Made by a program: the position numbers and the translations under genes. Below are positions 14,718 through 23,036 of a stretch of 64,000 bases of DNA, piece by piece (the first letter of the stretch is position 1; each line of letters begins with the position of its first letter). The notes under the pieces were generated by a model. It worked only from the letters and a program-made list of their open reading frames with translations, did not search any database and was not told where the DNA came from. The DNA lies in contig NZ_FXBQ01000001.1 in the NCBI RefSeq assembly GCF_900177545.1, positions 2,412,122-2,476,121 on the forward strand, written 5' to 3'. Origin of the DNA: Maritimibacter sp. HL-12 (lineage in GTDB: Bacteria > Pseudomonadota > Alphaproteobacteria > Rhodobacterales > Rhodobacteraceae).

Positions 14718-17323
14718 AGCGACCTGCTGGCGCTCGACCTTTGCGCGCTCATGCTGGCCAGAACGCGCCCTGCCTCGTCCCGCGCCGACTGTATGATTGC
14801 CGTCACATCGCTGGCGTGCGCGTTCGGGTCCACCTGTTCGAGACGGCGAAACTGATGCTCAAGCTGGTTCGCGCCGAACAGGGCGGTCAGCCCGCACATC
14901 TGGTGGGATAGCCGGGTAAACTCCTCGCAAACGCCCTTCTCCTGAAGGATCTCGGCAAGCCTGGCAAGCGTGCCGGTCACATCCTTTTCGAAACGGTCGA
15001 CCATGACTTCGGTCTTGTCGCTCCCGAAGGTATCGACCATCTCCGCGATGTAACTGCCGTCGAAATCGGCAGGCGATGGTTGCGACCGGCTCCCGGGGCG
15101 GGAAAACTCGCGGATCGTCGCGAGCAACTGCGCCCGCGACGCAGGTTTGGGCAGGACCGCGTTGAACCCGGCCCGCAGGAACCGCTGCCGGTCTTGCTCC
15201 TGGGCATGCGCGGTCAAGGCAAGGGCGGGAACATCGGCATGCGAGGCCCCCGGTGTCCTGATCCGGCGCAAGGTTTCGAGCCCGTCCATGCGAGGCATGC
15301 TGATATCGAGGAAAATGATGTCGTAGCTGCCGAGTTCGAGGGCTCGCAGGGCCTCCTCGCCATCGCACACGCCGTGTACGTCGAAGCCCGCGTTGCGCAG
15401 GATCTGGGAAATAATCTCGCGACTGATATCATTGTCTTCCGCAAGCAGAACCCGCAGTTGCGCGCCGCCGGTGTCGTCGGTCATGGGGGTTGGGCTGGCG
15501 AGGGCGGGCACGGTGTCCTGCCTCTCGGCGTCGATTGCGATCTCTGCGGTGGGCACCCGGAACCGGAAGGTGCTGCCACGGCCAACCCGGCTTTCTACGA
15601 AAACCTCGCCGTCCATCGCCTGCACCAGCCGCTTGACGATCGCAAGCCCAAGCCCGGTGCCGTCGGTGGTGCGCGTGTTGGGGCTTCGGGTGGTGTAGAA
15701 ATCGGTGAAGATGTGGGGCAGTTCGTCGCTCGCGATCCCGATCCCGTTGTCGGTCACCCAGAATTCGATCATCTCGGTGCGATCGACACGGCAGCACCCG
15801 AGCTCGATCCGTCCATTGCTTGTGAACTTGATCGCGTTGGAAATCAGGTTGTCGAAAATCTGGGTGAGGCGGATCGGATCGGTGGCGATGACCGGGTCTT
15901 CAAGCGTCCAGTTGGCAATCACGATGTCATTGCCGTTTTCGGCCGCGGCAGGAAGGTGGCCGCGGCGCAGATCGCCGAGCATTGCCCGCAGATCGACCTT
16001 GCGGGGTTCGATCGCGATCTGCGATTGGTCGGACCGCGCCACCGAAAGAAGATCGTCGATATGACGCAACAGCCGCCGCGAGGATCTTTCGAGGATATCG
16101 AGGTAGGATTTCTGCCATTTCGTCGGCCGTTTGCTCTGGATCAGTTCAAGCGCCCCCATGATGCCCTGCAGCGGTGTGCGCATCTCGTGGCTGACCACGG
16201 CGAGGATCCGTTCCTTCGCCTTCTCGCCGGCAAGCGCGCTGTCGCGGGCTTCGCGCAGTTCCTGTTCGTGCTCCTCCTGAGCCGAGATGTCGCGCAGGAA
16301 GGCGACGTAGAACTTGCCGCTGCTGTCCTTGCCTTCCGAGAGCGCGATCTCGGCCGGAATCTCACTGCCATCGCTGCGCAGCGCCCGGATCTTCACCCCG
16401 GATTTCCCGATGATCGTTTTGTCCCCGGTGCTCTTGTGGCGGCGCACCCCGGCATAGTGGCGATCGCGCAGGTCGGGCGGCACCAGCAAGGTCCCCACGT
16501 CGTTCGCCAGGGCCTCGGCGCGGGTATAGCCGAACACCTGTTCGGACGCCTGGTTGAACTCGACGATCTTCATGTTCTCGTCGGCGATGATGATCGGGAC
16601 CGGCGAGGTCGAGATGATCGCCTGAAGCCGCTTGGCGATCCCGTGCTTCATGTCGGCATCGGCCCTCGCCCTGATCTGGGTTTTCCAGATGCGGACGACG
16701 GAGAGCAGCAGCAACAGGCTGCTGGTGAGCGTGGCAAGCGCCATCTGCCAGAGGCTTTCACGCATATCCAAGCGCCGGGCGGAAGACTGCTCGGCCAGCA
16801 CCGCCACCCCGGTGGTGGCGATCTCACGGACGGTTTCGCCCTGGGCGTGCGAGATCACTTCCAGTGACCTGGCATCGGCGGCGATGGTTTCGGGCGCCGA
16901 ATCCATGACTTCCGCGGTCAGGTCGGCGAAGGTGGCCAATGCCTCAAGTTCGTTCGCAAGCTGTTCATACTCGCGCATCGGGCCGAACAGCGGGCTTTCG
17001 GTGATGGTTGCGATCCGGCTGTAGAAGATATCGAACCGCAGCCGCATTTCCGCCAGCCGCTCGGCGGTCTCGTTGCCGGGAATCCCGGGCACCGACCGCG
17101 TGGGTGCGTGCATTGCATAGGTGTCGAGCGCAACGAGGTAGCGCAAGTACTCGACTTCGAGCTGCGAGAGGTTCCACGGGATATTGTCGGAGGTTGCGCG
17201 TTCCAGTTCGTTGGCCTGGCGCACGGCGTCGAGACCACTGGTGAGCCCGGCCCAGGCCGTGAACGCGATCAGGACCGGCAAGGCCAAGGTGAACCACGAG
17301 GTTCTTGAGTTCATGTTCGCCAT
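14714..17323 (-). CDS. Hybrid sensor histidine kinase (PAS-HisKA-HATPase-REC-Hpt)
   Basis: About 869 residues. Two membrane helices (about 10-30 and 190-212) enclose a periplasmic helical sensor. A PAS domain follows (AIISTSPVPIIIADENMKIV). HisKA has the phospho-His at 379 (VSHEMRTPLQG). The ATPase domain has N, G1 and G2 boxes (DNLISNAIKFT, DNGIGIA, GTGLGLAIVKRL). A receiver has its Asp at 673 (FLDISMPRMDG). A C-terminal Hpt domain has His 807 (LSHQMCG). The start at 17323 is preferred over the TTG at 17350 because CGGAGG lies 5 bases upstream. The gene is 27 bases after a molybdopterin-fold periplasmic protein, probably its co-sensor, and close to a NarL-type regulator. Confidence 0.9.
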   Translation of the reverse strand: MANMNSRTSWFTLALPVLIAFTAWAGLTSGLDAVRQANELERATSDNIPWNLSQLEVEYLRYLVALDTYAMHAPTRSVPGIPGNETAERLAEMRLRFDIFYSRIATITESPLFGPMREYEQLANELEALATFADLTAEVMDSAPETIAADARSLEVISHAQGETVREIATTGVAVLAEQSSARRLDMRESLWQMALATLTSSLLLLLSVVRIWKTQIRARADADMKHGIAKRLQAIISTSPVPIIIADENMKIVEFNQASEQVFGYTRAEALANDVGTLLVPPDLRDRHYAGVRRHKSTGDKTIIGKSGVKIRALRSDGSEIPAEIALSEGKDSSGKFYVAFLRDISAQEEHEQELREARDSALAGEKAKERILAVVSHEMRTPLQGIMGALELIQSKRPTKWQKSYLDILERSSRRLLRHIDDLLSVARSDQSQIAIEPRKVDLRAMLGDLRRGHLPAAAENGNDIVIANWTLEDPVIATDPIRLTQIFDNLISNAIKFTSNGRIELGCCRVDRTEMIEFWVTDNGIGIASDELPHIFTDFYTTRSPNTRTTDGTGLGLAIVKRLVQAMDGEVFVESRVGRGSTFRFRVPTAEIAIDAERQDTVPALASPTPMTDDTGGAQLRVLLAEDNDISREIISQILRNAGFDVHGVCDGEEALRALELGSYDIIFLDISMPRMDGLETLRRIRTPGASHADVPALALTAHAQEQDRQRFLRAGFNAVLPKPASRAQLLATIREFSRPGSRSQPSPADFDGSYIAEMVDTFGSDKTEVMVDRFEKDVTGTLARLAEILQEKGVCEEFTRLSHQMCGLTALFGANQLEHQFRRLEQVDPNAHASDVTAIIQSARDEAGRVLASMSAQRSSASRSL

Positions 17324-17350
17324 CGCGGCCTCCGGGGCAATCACGTGCAA

Positions 17351-17860
17351 TCACTCGATCACTTCAATTTCGCTCAATTGCCAGATCGAACGGGAATAGT
17401 GGATCTCGTTGGCATAGGTGCGATTGTGATCGTAGGGGAATACGATCCAGAGCGGACCCTTGTCGCGCACGCTCATCGGCTTGCCATCTACCGCGTAAGC
17501 CACCAGCGCGCCACCCTCGACCGCGTCGCTCATCGGGAGCTCGACGGCGTAATCGTTGAGGGCCCGGGCGGTGATGGTTGACCCTTCGGCACCCACGTGA
17601 GCGAGCAGGGTATGCAGCGAGACGCCCTCGAAGCGCTGAACCCCCGTGCCCCAGATCGTGGAGGTCTCGAACGACCGGACACCGAGCGCGCGCAGGGCCT
17701 CCAGATCGAACCGCCAGTCATTGGACTCCGCGCTTGGATCAACTTTGCCGTGCACCATCAGGATGGTTGCGTCGGAGACCTGATCTGCGCTATCGGCGGC
17801 AGCACCCGGTGCCGCGACCGACAAGGCAAGACCAAAACACAGAAATAACAAACTTCTCAT
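17351..17860 (-). CDS. Periplasmic molybdopterin-fold protein lacking the cofactor cysteine
   Basis: About 169 residues from the ATG at 17860, which begins a signal peptide (SLLFLCFGLALSVAAPGAAA). The mature part resembles the oxidoreductase molybdopterin-binding fold: GKVDPSAESNDWRFDLEALR, TSTIWGTGVQRFEGVSLHTL, ALNDYAVELPMSD, KPMSVRDKGPLWIVFPYD. The mature sequence contains no cysteine, so the residue that ligates molybdenum in YedY/sulfite oxidase enzymes is absent and catalysis is unlikely. It lies 27 bases ahead of the hybrid kinase gene, in the same direction. I infer a ligand-binding or redox-sensing accessory of that kinase. A longer frame up to 17917 exists but would bury the signal peptide. 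Confidence 0.65.
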   Translation of the reverse strand: MRSLLFLCFGLALSVAAPGAAADSADQVSDATILMVHGKVDPSAESNDWRFDLEALRALGVRSFETSTIWGTGVQRFEGVSLHTLLAHVGAEGSTITARALNDYAVELPMSDAVEGGALVAYAVDGKPMSVRDKGPLWIVFPYDHNRTYANEIHYSRSIWQLSEIEVIE

Positions 17861-18120
17861 CGTTCTATTCGTTCCCCACTCACCGCCGTACATCCGTTCG
17901 GTTTTTAAAGTATTCAAAGGCGCTCGAAAGGCGCGAAAACGACAGTTTTCTCAATCTTTGGTTTCATAGGAATATCTTATGATAGCAAAGTTGAAATTCT
18001 TTTCATTCCAATACCCCAATTACCGGGTTATTGTGATCTCGTTCCCCAGTAGCTTCGTATCGAAACGCGATCCGATCAAACGCCTGTAAGGCGTAACGCA
18101 AGATACCTGAGGAAGCCGTT
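17861..18120. promoter_or_regulatory. Divergent promoter region between kinase operon and NarL-type regulator
   Basis: 260 bases, distinctly AT-richer than the surroundings, between divergent starts. It holds a small hairpin ACGCCT-GTA-AGGCGT near its right end, just upstream of GAGGAAG, the ribosome binding site of the regulator. No operator can be named. Confidence 0.45.
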
Positions 18121-18729
18121 ATGTGTGCGAAGATTCTTATAGCAGACGATCACTCCCTTGTCAGGGAACTGATTGCCGATTCCATTGTTTCGGGGCTGGG
18201 CCACGTTACGGTTTCCGCATCAGACCTTAATGAAACCAAGGATTTGATAGAGGGTGGCGGTCCCTTCGACCTGATCCTTCTCGACTATGACATGCCCGGC
18301 GTCAACGGTATTGCCGGGATCAATGAGATTATCGAGAACAGTAAAGGCGCGCCGGTGGCGATCCTTTCGGGAATCGCATCGCGCAGTATCGTCGAAGAGG
18401 CGCTCAAACTCGGGGCGAAGGGATTCGTGCCCAAGACGCTGCACATCAAGTCGATGCTCGCGGCGATCGACTTCATGATCGCCGGCGAAGTCTATGCGCC
18501 GTTCGATTTCATGATCAAGGAAGCGGACGCCGATCCTTACGAACTGACCGGAAAAGAAAAAAAGGTTCTCGGCGAGATCTGCAAGGGCAAGGCGAACAAG
18601 GAAATCGCCCGCGAGCACAACATGAGCGAGTCGAGCGTCAAGATGCACGTGCGCAGCCTTTCGCGCAAGATGAACGCCAGGAACCGGACCCAGCTTGCGC
18701 TGATCGCGCTGGAAAAGGAGATCGTCTGA
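18121..18729 (+). CDS. NarL/LuxR-family response regulator
   Basis: A 202-residue two-domain protein. The receiver (1 to about 120) has ADDH at residues 8-11, the phospho-acceptor Asp55 in LLDYDMPG, and the conserved Lys in GFVPKT. The C-terminal LuxR helix-turn-helix (about 138-200) reads LTGKEKKVLGEICKGKANKE and MSESSVKMHVRSLSRKM. ATG 18121 follows GAGGAAG. It is divergent from the operon of the molybdopterin-fold protein and hybrid kinase and is the most likely final acceptor of that relay. Target genes are not visible; the adhesin locus 5 kb away is a candidate by proximity only. Confidence 0.85.
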   Translation: MCAKILIADDHSLVRELIADSIVSGLGHVTVSASDLNETKDLIEGGGPFDLILLDYDMPGVNGIAGINEIIENSKGAPVAILSGIASRSIVEEALKLGAKGFVPKTLHIKSMLAAIDFMIAGEVYAPFDFMIKEADADPYELTGKEKKVLGEICKGKANKEIAREHNMSESSVKMHVRSLSRKMNARNRTQLALIALEKEIV

Positions 18730-18783
18730 ACCCCGGGCCATGCCCCCGGGTGCCGCTGGCCTGTGCCGGCCCTTGCCCCGGGC

Positions 18784-19827
18784 TTAGTCGCCACGCGGGT
18801 CAAGCAAGCGGGCCAGCACCTGTTCGCGGTCGATCCGGCCGAGGATCGCGCCGTTCTCGACCACGTTCACCGCCTCGACCGGGCCGGAAAGCTGGGCCAT
18901 CACCGATTTTACCGGCGTCCCCGGCGGCACCTCGGTTTCGGTCGCACCGCCCGCTGGCCCCATCACGTCGCGCGCGGTGAGCACCCCGAGCGGGTTCATC
19001 TGGGCGACGAAATCCGACACGTAGTTGTCCGCCGGCGCGGTGAAGATCTGGCGCGGGCTGCCCACCTGCACGATCCGCCCGCCTTCCATGATCGCGATCC
19101 GGTCGCCGAGCTTGAAGGCCTCGTCGAGATCGTGGCTGACGAAGATGATGGTGCGCCGCAGGGTCTCCTGCAGTTCGATCAGCTCGTCCTGAAGCCGGGT
19201 TCGGATCAGCGGATCGAGCGCCGAGAACGGCTCGTCCATGAGCAGGATCGGCGCGTCGGTGGCGAAGGCGCGGGCCAGCCCCACGCGCTGCTGCATGCCC
19301 CCCGACAATTCGCTCACCATGCGGTCGGCCCAATCCGCGAGACCGACCATTTCAAGCTGTTCGTCCACCTTGGCCCGCCGTTCGGCCCTGTCCATGCCGC
19401 CGAGTTCCAGCCCGAGGCCGATGTTGTCGCGCACGCTGCGCCAGGGCAGGAGGCCGAATTGCTGGAACACCATCGCCACCTGCCTGAGCCGAATGCGGCG
19501 CAGGGTGGCCGCGTCGGCATGGGTGACGTCGATGAGGTTTTCCCCGTCCGACACCCGCACCTGCCCACGCACCACCCGGTTCAGCCCGTTGACTGCGCGC
19601 AGCAGGGTCGACTTGCCCGAGCCCGAAAGCCCCATGAGCACCAGGATCTCGCCTTCCTTCACGTCGAGGGTGCAATCGTGCACCCCGAGCACCTGCCCGG
19701 TGGCCTCCTGAACGCTGGCGCGGTCCTGGCCCTCGTCCATCAGCGGCAGCGCGCTTTGCGGCCGGTTGCCGAAGACGATCGAAACGCGGTCGAATTCGAC
19801 GGCGGTCTTGCGTTCGCCGCGGTTCAT
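18784..19827 (-). CDS. choV: Choline/betaine ABC transporter ATP-binding protein
   Basis: 347 residues. Walker A GLSGSGKSTLL near 75, ABC signature ELSGGMQQRVGLARAFA near 180, Walker B ILLMDEPFSALDPL, H-loop VSHDLDEA. The long extension before Walker A (VLGVHDCTLDV region) and a C-terminal CBS-like tail (VLTARDVMGP) are usual for quaternary-amine (OpuAA/ProV/ChoV) ATPases. The start ATG overlaps the permease stop by 4 bases. It energises import of choline for the adjacent betIBA pathway. Downstream is a convergent response regulator with a GC-rich hairpin in between. Confidence 0.9.
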   Translation of the reverse strand: MNRGERKTAVEFDRVSIVFGNRPQSALPLMDEGQDRASVQEATGQVLGVHDCTLDVKEGEILVLMGLSGSGKSTLLRAVNGLNRVVRGQVRVSDGENLIDVTHADAATLRRIRLRQVAMVFQQFGLLPWRSVRDNIGLGLELGGMDRAERRAKVDEQLEMVGLADWADRMVSELSGGMQQRVGLARAFATDAPILLMDEPFSALDPLIRTRLQDELIELQETLRRTIIFVSHDLDEAFKLGDRIAIMEGGRIVQVGSPRQIFTAPADNYVSDFVAQMNPLGVLTARDVMGPAGGATETEVPPGTPVKSVMAQLSGPVEAVNVVENGAILGRIDREQVLARLLDPRGD

Positions 19828-20657
19828 TTGCGTTCCACCCTCAGCATGCGGTCGAGCAGGATCGCCACCACCACGATCACGAAACCGCTTTCGAAGCCGA
19901 GCGCGGTGTTGACCTGGTTGAGCGCGCGCACCACGGGCACGCCGAGGCCGTCGGCCCCCACCAGTGCTGCGATCACCACCATCGACAGCGAGAGCATGAT
20001 GGTCTGGTTCAACCCGGTCATGATCTGCGGCATGGCATAGGGCAGTTCCACCTTCCACAAGAGCTGGCTCTTGGTGGCGCCGAAAGCCTGCGCCGCCTCC
20101 TTGAGCGCCACCGGCGTGCGACTGATGCCGAGATGGGTGAGCCGGATCGGCGCGGGCAGCACGAAGATCACCGTCGCCAGCAGCCCCGGCACCATGCCGA
20201 TGCCGAAAAACACGATGGCGGGGATCAGGTAGACGAAGGTGGGCAGGGTCTGCATCAGGTCGAGCACCGGCCGCATCCAGGTGTAAAGCCGGGGCCGGTG
20301 CGCGGCGGCAATGCCGATCGGCACGCCGAGGCTCATGCAGACCACACCCGCCGAGAGCACCAGCGTGAGGCTTTCGGTGGTGGCCTCCCAATAGCCCTGG
20401 TTGAGAATGAACAAAAACCCGATGGTGACCAGAAGCGCCGTCTTCCAGTTGCGCTGAAGCGCGAAGGTGAGCAGCGCGAAGGCGGCGACGACAGCCAGCG
20501 GCGGCGGTGACTGGAGCAGCCACAGGATGCCGTCGATCATGTTTTCCATGATCCATGAGACCCAGTCGAAGAACGGCGCGCCGACGTCCTGCAACCAGTC
20601 GAATACCGTGCGGGCGGTGCGTCCCACCGGGATCTTCCATTCCGTCAACCAGTTCAT
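19824..20657 (-). CDS. choW: Choline ABC transporter permease
   Basis: 277 residues with about six membrane helices and the permease coupling loop EAAQAFGATKSQLLWKVELP (EAA motif) followed by PQIMTGLNQTIMLSLSMVVI, as in ProW/ChoW. Start at ATG 20657; the upstream in-frame extension to 20858 has no membrane character or binding site and is rejected. It overlaps choV by 4 bases. With ChoX and ChoV it forms a type I importer in the inner membrane. The DUF-type gene between it and choX is in the same direction, so all four may be one transcript. Confidence 0.9.
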   Translation of the reverse strand: MNWLTEWKIPVGRTARTVFDWLQDVGAPFFDWVSWIMENMIDGILWLLQSPPPLAVVAAFALLTFALQRNWKTALLVTIGFLFILNQGYWEATTESLTLVLSAGVVCMSLGVPIGIAAAHRPRLYTWMRPVLDLMQTLPTFVYLIPAIVFFGIGMVPGLLATVIFVLPAPIRLTHLGISRTPVALKEAAQAFGATKSQLLWKVELPYAMPQIMTGLNQTIMLSLSMVVIAALVGADGLGVPVVRALNQVNTALGFESGFVIVVVAILLDRMLRVERK

Positions 20658-20739
20658 TCCCGTCCCTCCGGGGTCAAACCTGCCAGCGGGGGGCAGGGGG
20701 AGCAAGCGCCTTGTGGGTCGGCGGCGTGACGATCGCCTT

Positions 20740-21456
20740 TCATGCGGCGAGGAAGGCCGGGTCGCCACGCGCCCAGCCGATGAGAAGTGCGGTGCCGCAG
20801 GGCAGCACCTTGCGTGCGGCGCGCCCCGGCCCGACATCGAGCCCGAGGTGGGTGGCAAAGGCGGTGAAATCGTCGAGCCAGCGGGCCTCGGGCGAGAACG
20901 AATGCACGATCATCGCGGCGACCGGGCGGCGAAACCGCCGCGCCTCGATCACCGCCGCGGCGGTGCGGTGCAGTAGCTGGTAGCGCAAGCCCCCCGGGGG
21001 CGGATCGGCGATGCCAAGCTCGGCGCAGATCGCGGCCAACCGGATGCGCTTGCCGGGGGAAGGTGTGGCGAACCATTCGGCAACGGTCTTGTCGAAGCTT
21101 TCGTTCACCTTCGCCTCGATGGCCACCGCCATGTCTTCGCCGCCCGCGCGGGCGAGGCAGAACAGGTCTTGCTGGCTTTCGCGGGTGCCGCCGGGCAGGG
21201 CGACCTTGTGCTCGACGATGGCAAGCTGCAACTCGGCCTCCGGCCCGAGCAGCGCGGCCACCTCGGGCGGCAAGCCGGGGGCCGCCGCTTCCCAGGCATG
21301 GGCGGCGGTGCGGGCCGAATAGCCGCGCTTCCACTGCTTGGCCGGGTCGGCAAGCCGGGCCTGCCAGTCGCCGGGGCCGGTGGTGGCGATATGTAGCCGG
21401 CTTTGCCGCATCAGGGATGCGACCCCGCCCGACGCGACGGGCGGGGCCGGTCTCAT
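20740..21456 (-). CDS. Uncharacterised protein between choX and choW, PD-(D/E)xK-like
   Basis: 238 residues, soluble, no recognised enzyme signature. The stretch TRESQQDLFCLAR followed by VAIEAKVNESFDK resembles the core of PD-(D/E)xK nuclease-fold proteins, but the match is short. The ATG at 21456 overlaps the choX stop (TAATG), implying translational coupling; a second ATG at 21411 is also possible. It separates choX from choW inside an otherwise standard choline transporter operon. It may be unrelated to transport. Function unknown. Confidence 0.55.
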   Translation of the reverse strand: MRPAPPVASGGVASLMRQSRLHIATTGPGDWQARLADPAKQWKRGYSARTAAHAWEAAAPGLPPEVAALLGPEAELQLAIVEHKVALPGGTRESQQDLFCLARAGGEDMAVAIEAKVNESFDKTVAEWFATPSPGKRIRLAAICAELGIADPPPGGLRYQLLHRTAAAVIEARRFRRPVAAMIVHSFSPEARWLDDFTAFATHLGLDVGPGRAARKVLPCGTALLIGWARGDPAFLAA

Positions 21457-22379
21457 TACAGGCCGAGTGCCGCGTTCATCGCCGCGACGGCATCGCCGCC
21501 GTCCTGCGTGGTCACGCCGTCGAGCCAGCCCGCCCAGGCGTCGGGGTTGGCGGCGAGCCAGGCGCGGGCCGCGTCAGCCGGATCTTCGTTGTCATCTAGG
21601 ATCGCCCCCATGATCTGGTTTTCCATCTCCAGCGAGAACACGAGGTTGTTCAGGAGCGCACCGACGTTCGGGCATTCCTCGACATATCCCGCGCGGGTGT
21701 TGGTGTAGACCGTCGCGCCGCCGAGGTCGGGGCCGAACCAGTCGTCGCCGCCGGTGAGATAGGTCAGATCGTAATTGGCGTTCATCGGGTGCGGTTCCCA
21801 GCCGAGGAAGACGATCGGCTCATCCCGGTCGGAGGCGCGGGCGACCTGCGCCAGCATCCCCTGTTCGGAGCTTTCGCGCACCTGGAAGCCAGACAGGCCG
21901 AACTCGCCGGCCTCGATCATGTCGATGATCAGACGGTTGCCGTCGTTGCCCGGCTCGATGCCGTAGATCGTGTTGTCGAGCGCCTCGGCCTGGTCGGCGA
22001 TATTGCCGAAATCGGTGATCCCGAGCTCAGCCCCGGCGGCGTTGGTGGCGAGGGTGTATTTCGCGCCTTCGAGGTTGGCGCGCACGGTGTCGATCGTGCC
22101 CGCCTCGGTATAGGGCCCGATATCGGCTTCCATCGAGGGCATCCAGTTGCCGAGGAACACGTCGAGATCGCCCGCAGCGAGCGATGAGAAGGTGACCGGC
22201 AGCGCGAGCAGCTTGGTTTCGGTCTCGTAGCCGAGCGCTTCGAGCACAACCGAAGCGGTGGCGGTGGTGGCGGTGATGTCGGTCCAGCCCACGTCGGAGA
22301 AGCGCACGGTGTCGCAATCGGCGAGCGCGGGGGCGGCGGCAAGGATCGCCAGCGTCGAAAGGGTGGTCTTGAGCGTCAT
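21456..22379 (-). CDS. choX: Choline-binding periplasmic protein
   Basis: 307 residues with a signal peptide (TLSTLAILAAAPALA). The mature protein begins CDTVRFSDVGWTDITATT, the usual opening of ChoX/OpuAC proteins, and contains VFLGNWMPSMEADIGPYTEAG and FLGWEPHPMNANYDLTYLTG, which hold the aromatic residues of the quaternary-amine cage. It captures choline in the periplasm for ChoW/ChoV. It is divergent from betI across a 78-base region with a perfect BetI-type palindrome, so its expression should rise with choline. Confidence 0.9.
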   Translation of the reverse strand: MTLKTTLSTLAILAAAPALADCDTVRFSDVGWTDITATTATASVVLEALGYETETKLLALPVTFSSLAAGDLDVFLGNWMPSMEADIGPYTEAGTIDTVRANLEGAKYTLATNAAGAELGITDFGNIADQAEALDNTIYGIEPGNDGNRLIIDMIEAGEFGLSGFQVRESSEQGMLAQVARASDRDEPIVFLGWEPHPMNANYDLTYLTGGDDWFGPDLGGATVYTNTRAGYVEECPNVGALLNNLVFSLEMENQIMGAILDDNEDPADAARAWLAANPDAWAGWLDGVTTQDGGDAVAAMNAALGL

Positions 22380-22400
22380 GGTGTCTCTCCCTGTTTTTTG

Positions 22401-22420
22401 TTGATTGACGAGTCAATCAA
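22401..22420. promoter_or_regulatory. BetI operator palindrome
   Basis: TTGATTGAC-GA-GTCAATCAA is a perfect 9+2+9 palindrome lying 21 bases from the choX start and 37 bases from the betI start. BetI, a TetR-family repressor, is known to bind such a palindrome in its own divergent promoter and to release it with choline. The site is placed to control both choX and betIBA. Confidence 0.85.
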
Positions 22421-22457
22421 AGTTTAACACGATCCCGGCGTCAAGAAAGGACTCGTG

Positions 22458-23036
22458 ATGCCGAAACTCGGGATGGAGCCTATACGGCGAGCGGCGCTCG
22501 TCAAAGCAACGATTGCCGAGATCGGCGAAGTCGGCTCGCTCGACGTGACCGTGAGCCGGATTGCGCGCCGCGCGGGCGTGTCTTCGGCGCTGGCGCATCA
22601 CTATTTCGGTGCCAAGGAAGACCTGCTCGTCGCCGCCATGCGCCATATCCTCGCGACCTATGGCGCGGGTGTGCGCGCCGGGCTTGCCGGGGCCACCACG
22701 CCGCGCGCCCGGATCGGCGCGATCCTGCATGCCTCCTTCGCCTCCGACAATTTCGAGCCCGCGGTGATCGCCGCATGGCTCAACTTCTATGTGCACGCCC
22801 AGGGCAACCCCGGCGCGCGGCGGCTGCTCAATGTCTATCATCGCCGGTTGCGTTCCAACCTCGTGCACGCCCTTCGTCCCCTCGTCGGCACCGCCGCGCC
22901 GGACCACGCCGAAACTCTCGCCGCCCTGATCGACGGGCTCTACATCCGCCAGGCTCTGGGTGCCGCCCCGGACGCCGCCCGTGCCGAGGCCCGTGTCGCG
23001 GCGGTGCTCGACCGACTGCTGGAGATTGCAACATGA
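22458..23036 (+). CDS. betI: Choline-responsive TetR-family repressor BetI
   Basis: 192 residues from ATG 22458, which has AGGA 6 bases upstream. The N-terminal helix-turn-helix reads [20 protein letters not shown], followed by [15 protein letters not shown], as in BetI. The C-terminal ligand domain includes [20 protein letters not shown], matching BetI rather than generic TetR. It overlaps betB by 4 bases (ATGA). It represses the bet and cho genes through the palindrome at 22401-22420. Confidence 0.9.
   Translation: MPKLGMEPIRRAALVKATIAEIGEVGSLDVTVSRIARRAGVSSALAHHYFGAKEDLLVAAMRHILATYGAGVRAGLAGATTPRARIGAILHASFASDNFEPAVIAAWLNFYVHAQGNPGARRLLNVYHRRLRSNLVHALRPLVGTAAPDHAETLAALIDGLYIRQALGAAPDAARAEARVAAVLDRLLEIAT

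Noticed and set aside
15080-16867. A 595-residue plus-strand frame
   Set aside because: Antisense to the hybrid kinase; composed of Arg/Gly/His-rich shadow sequence typical of high-GC complements.
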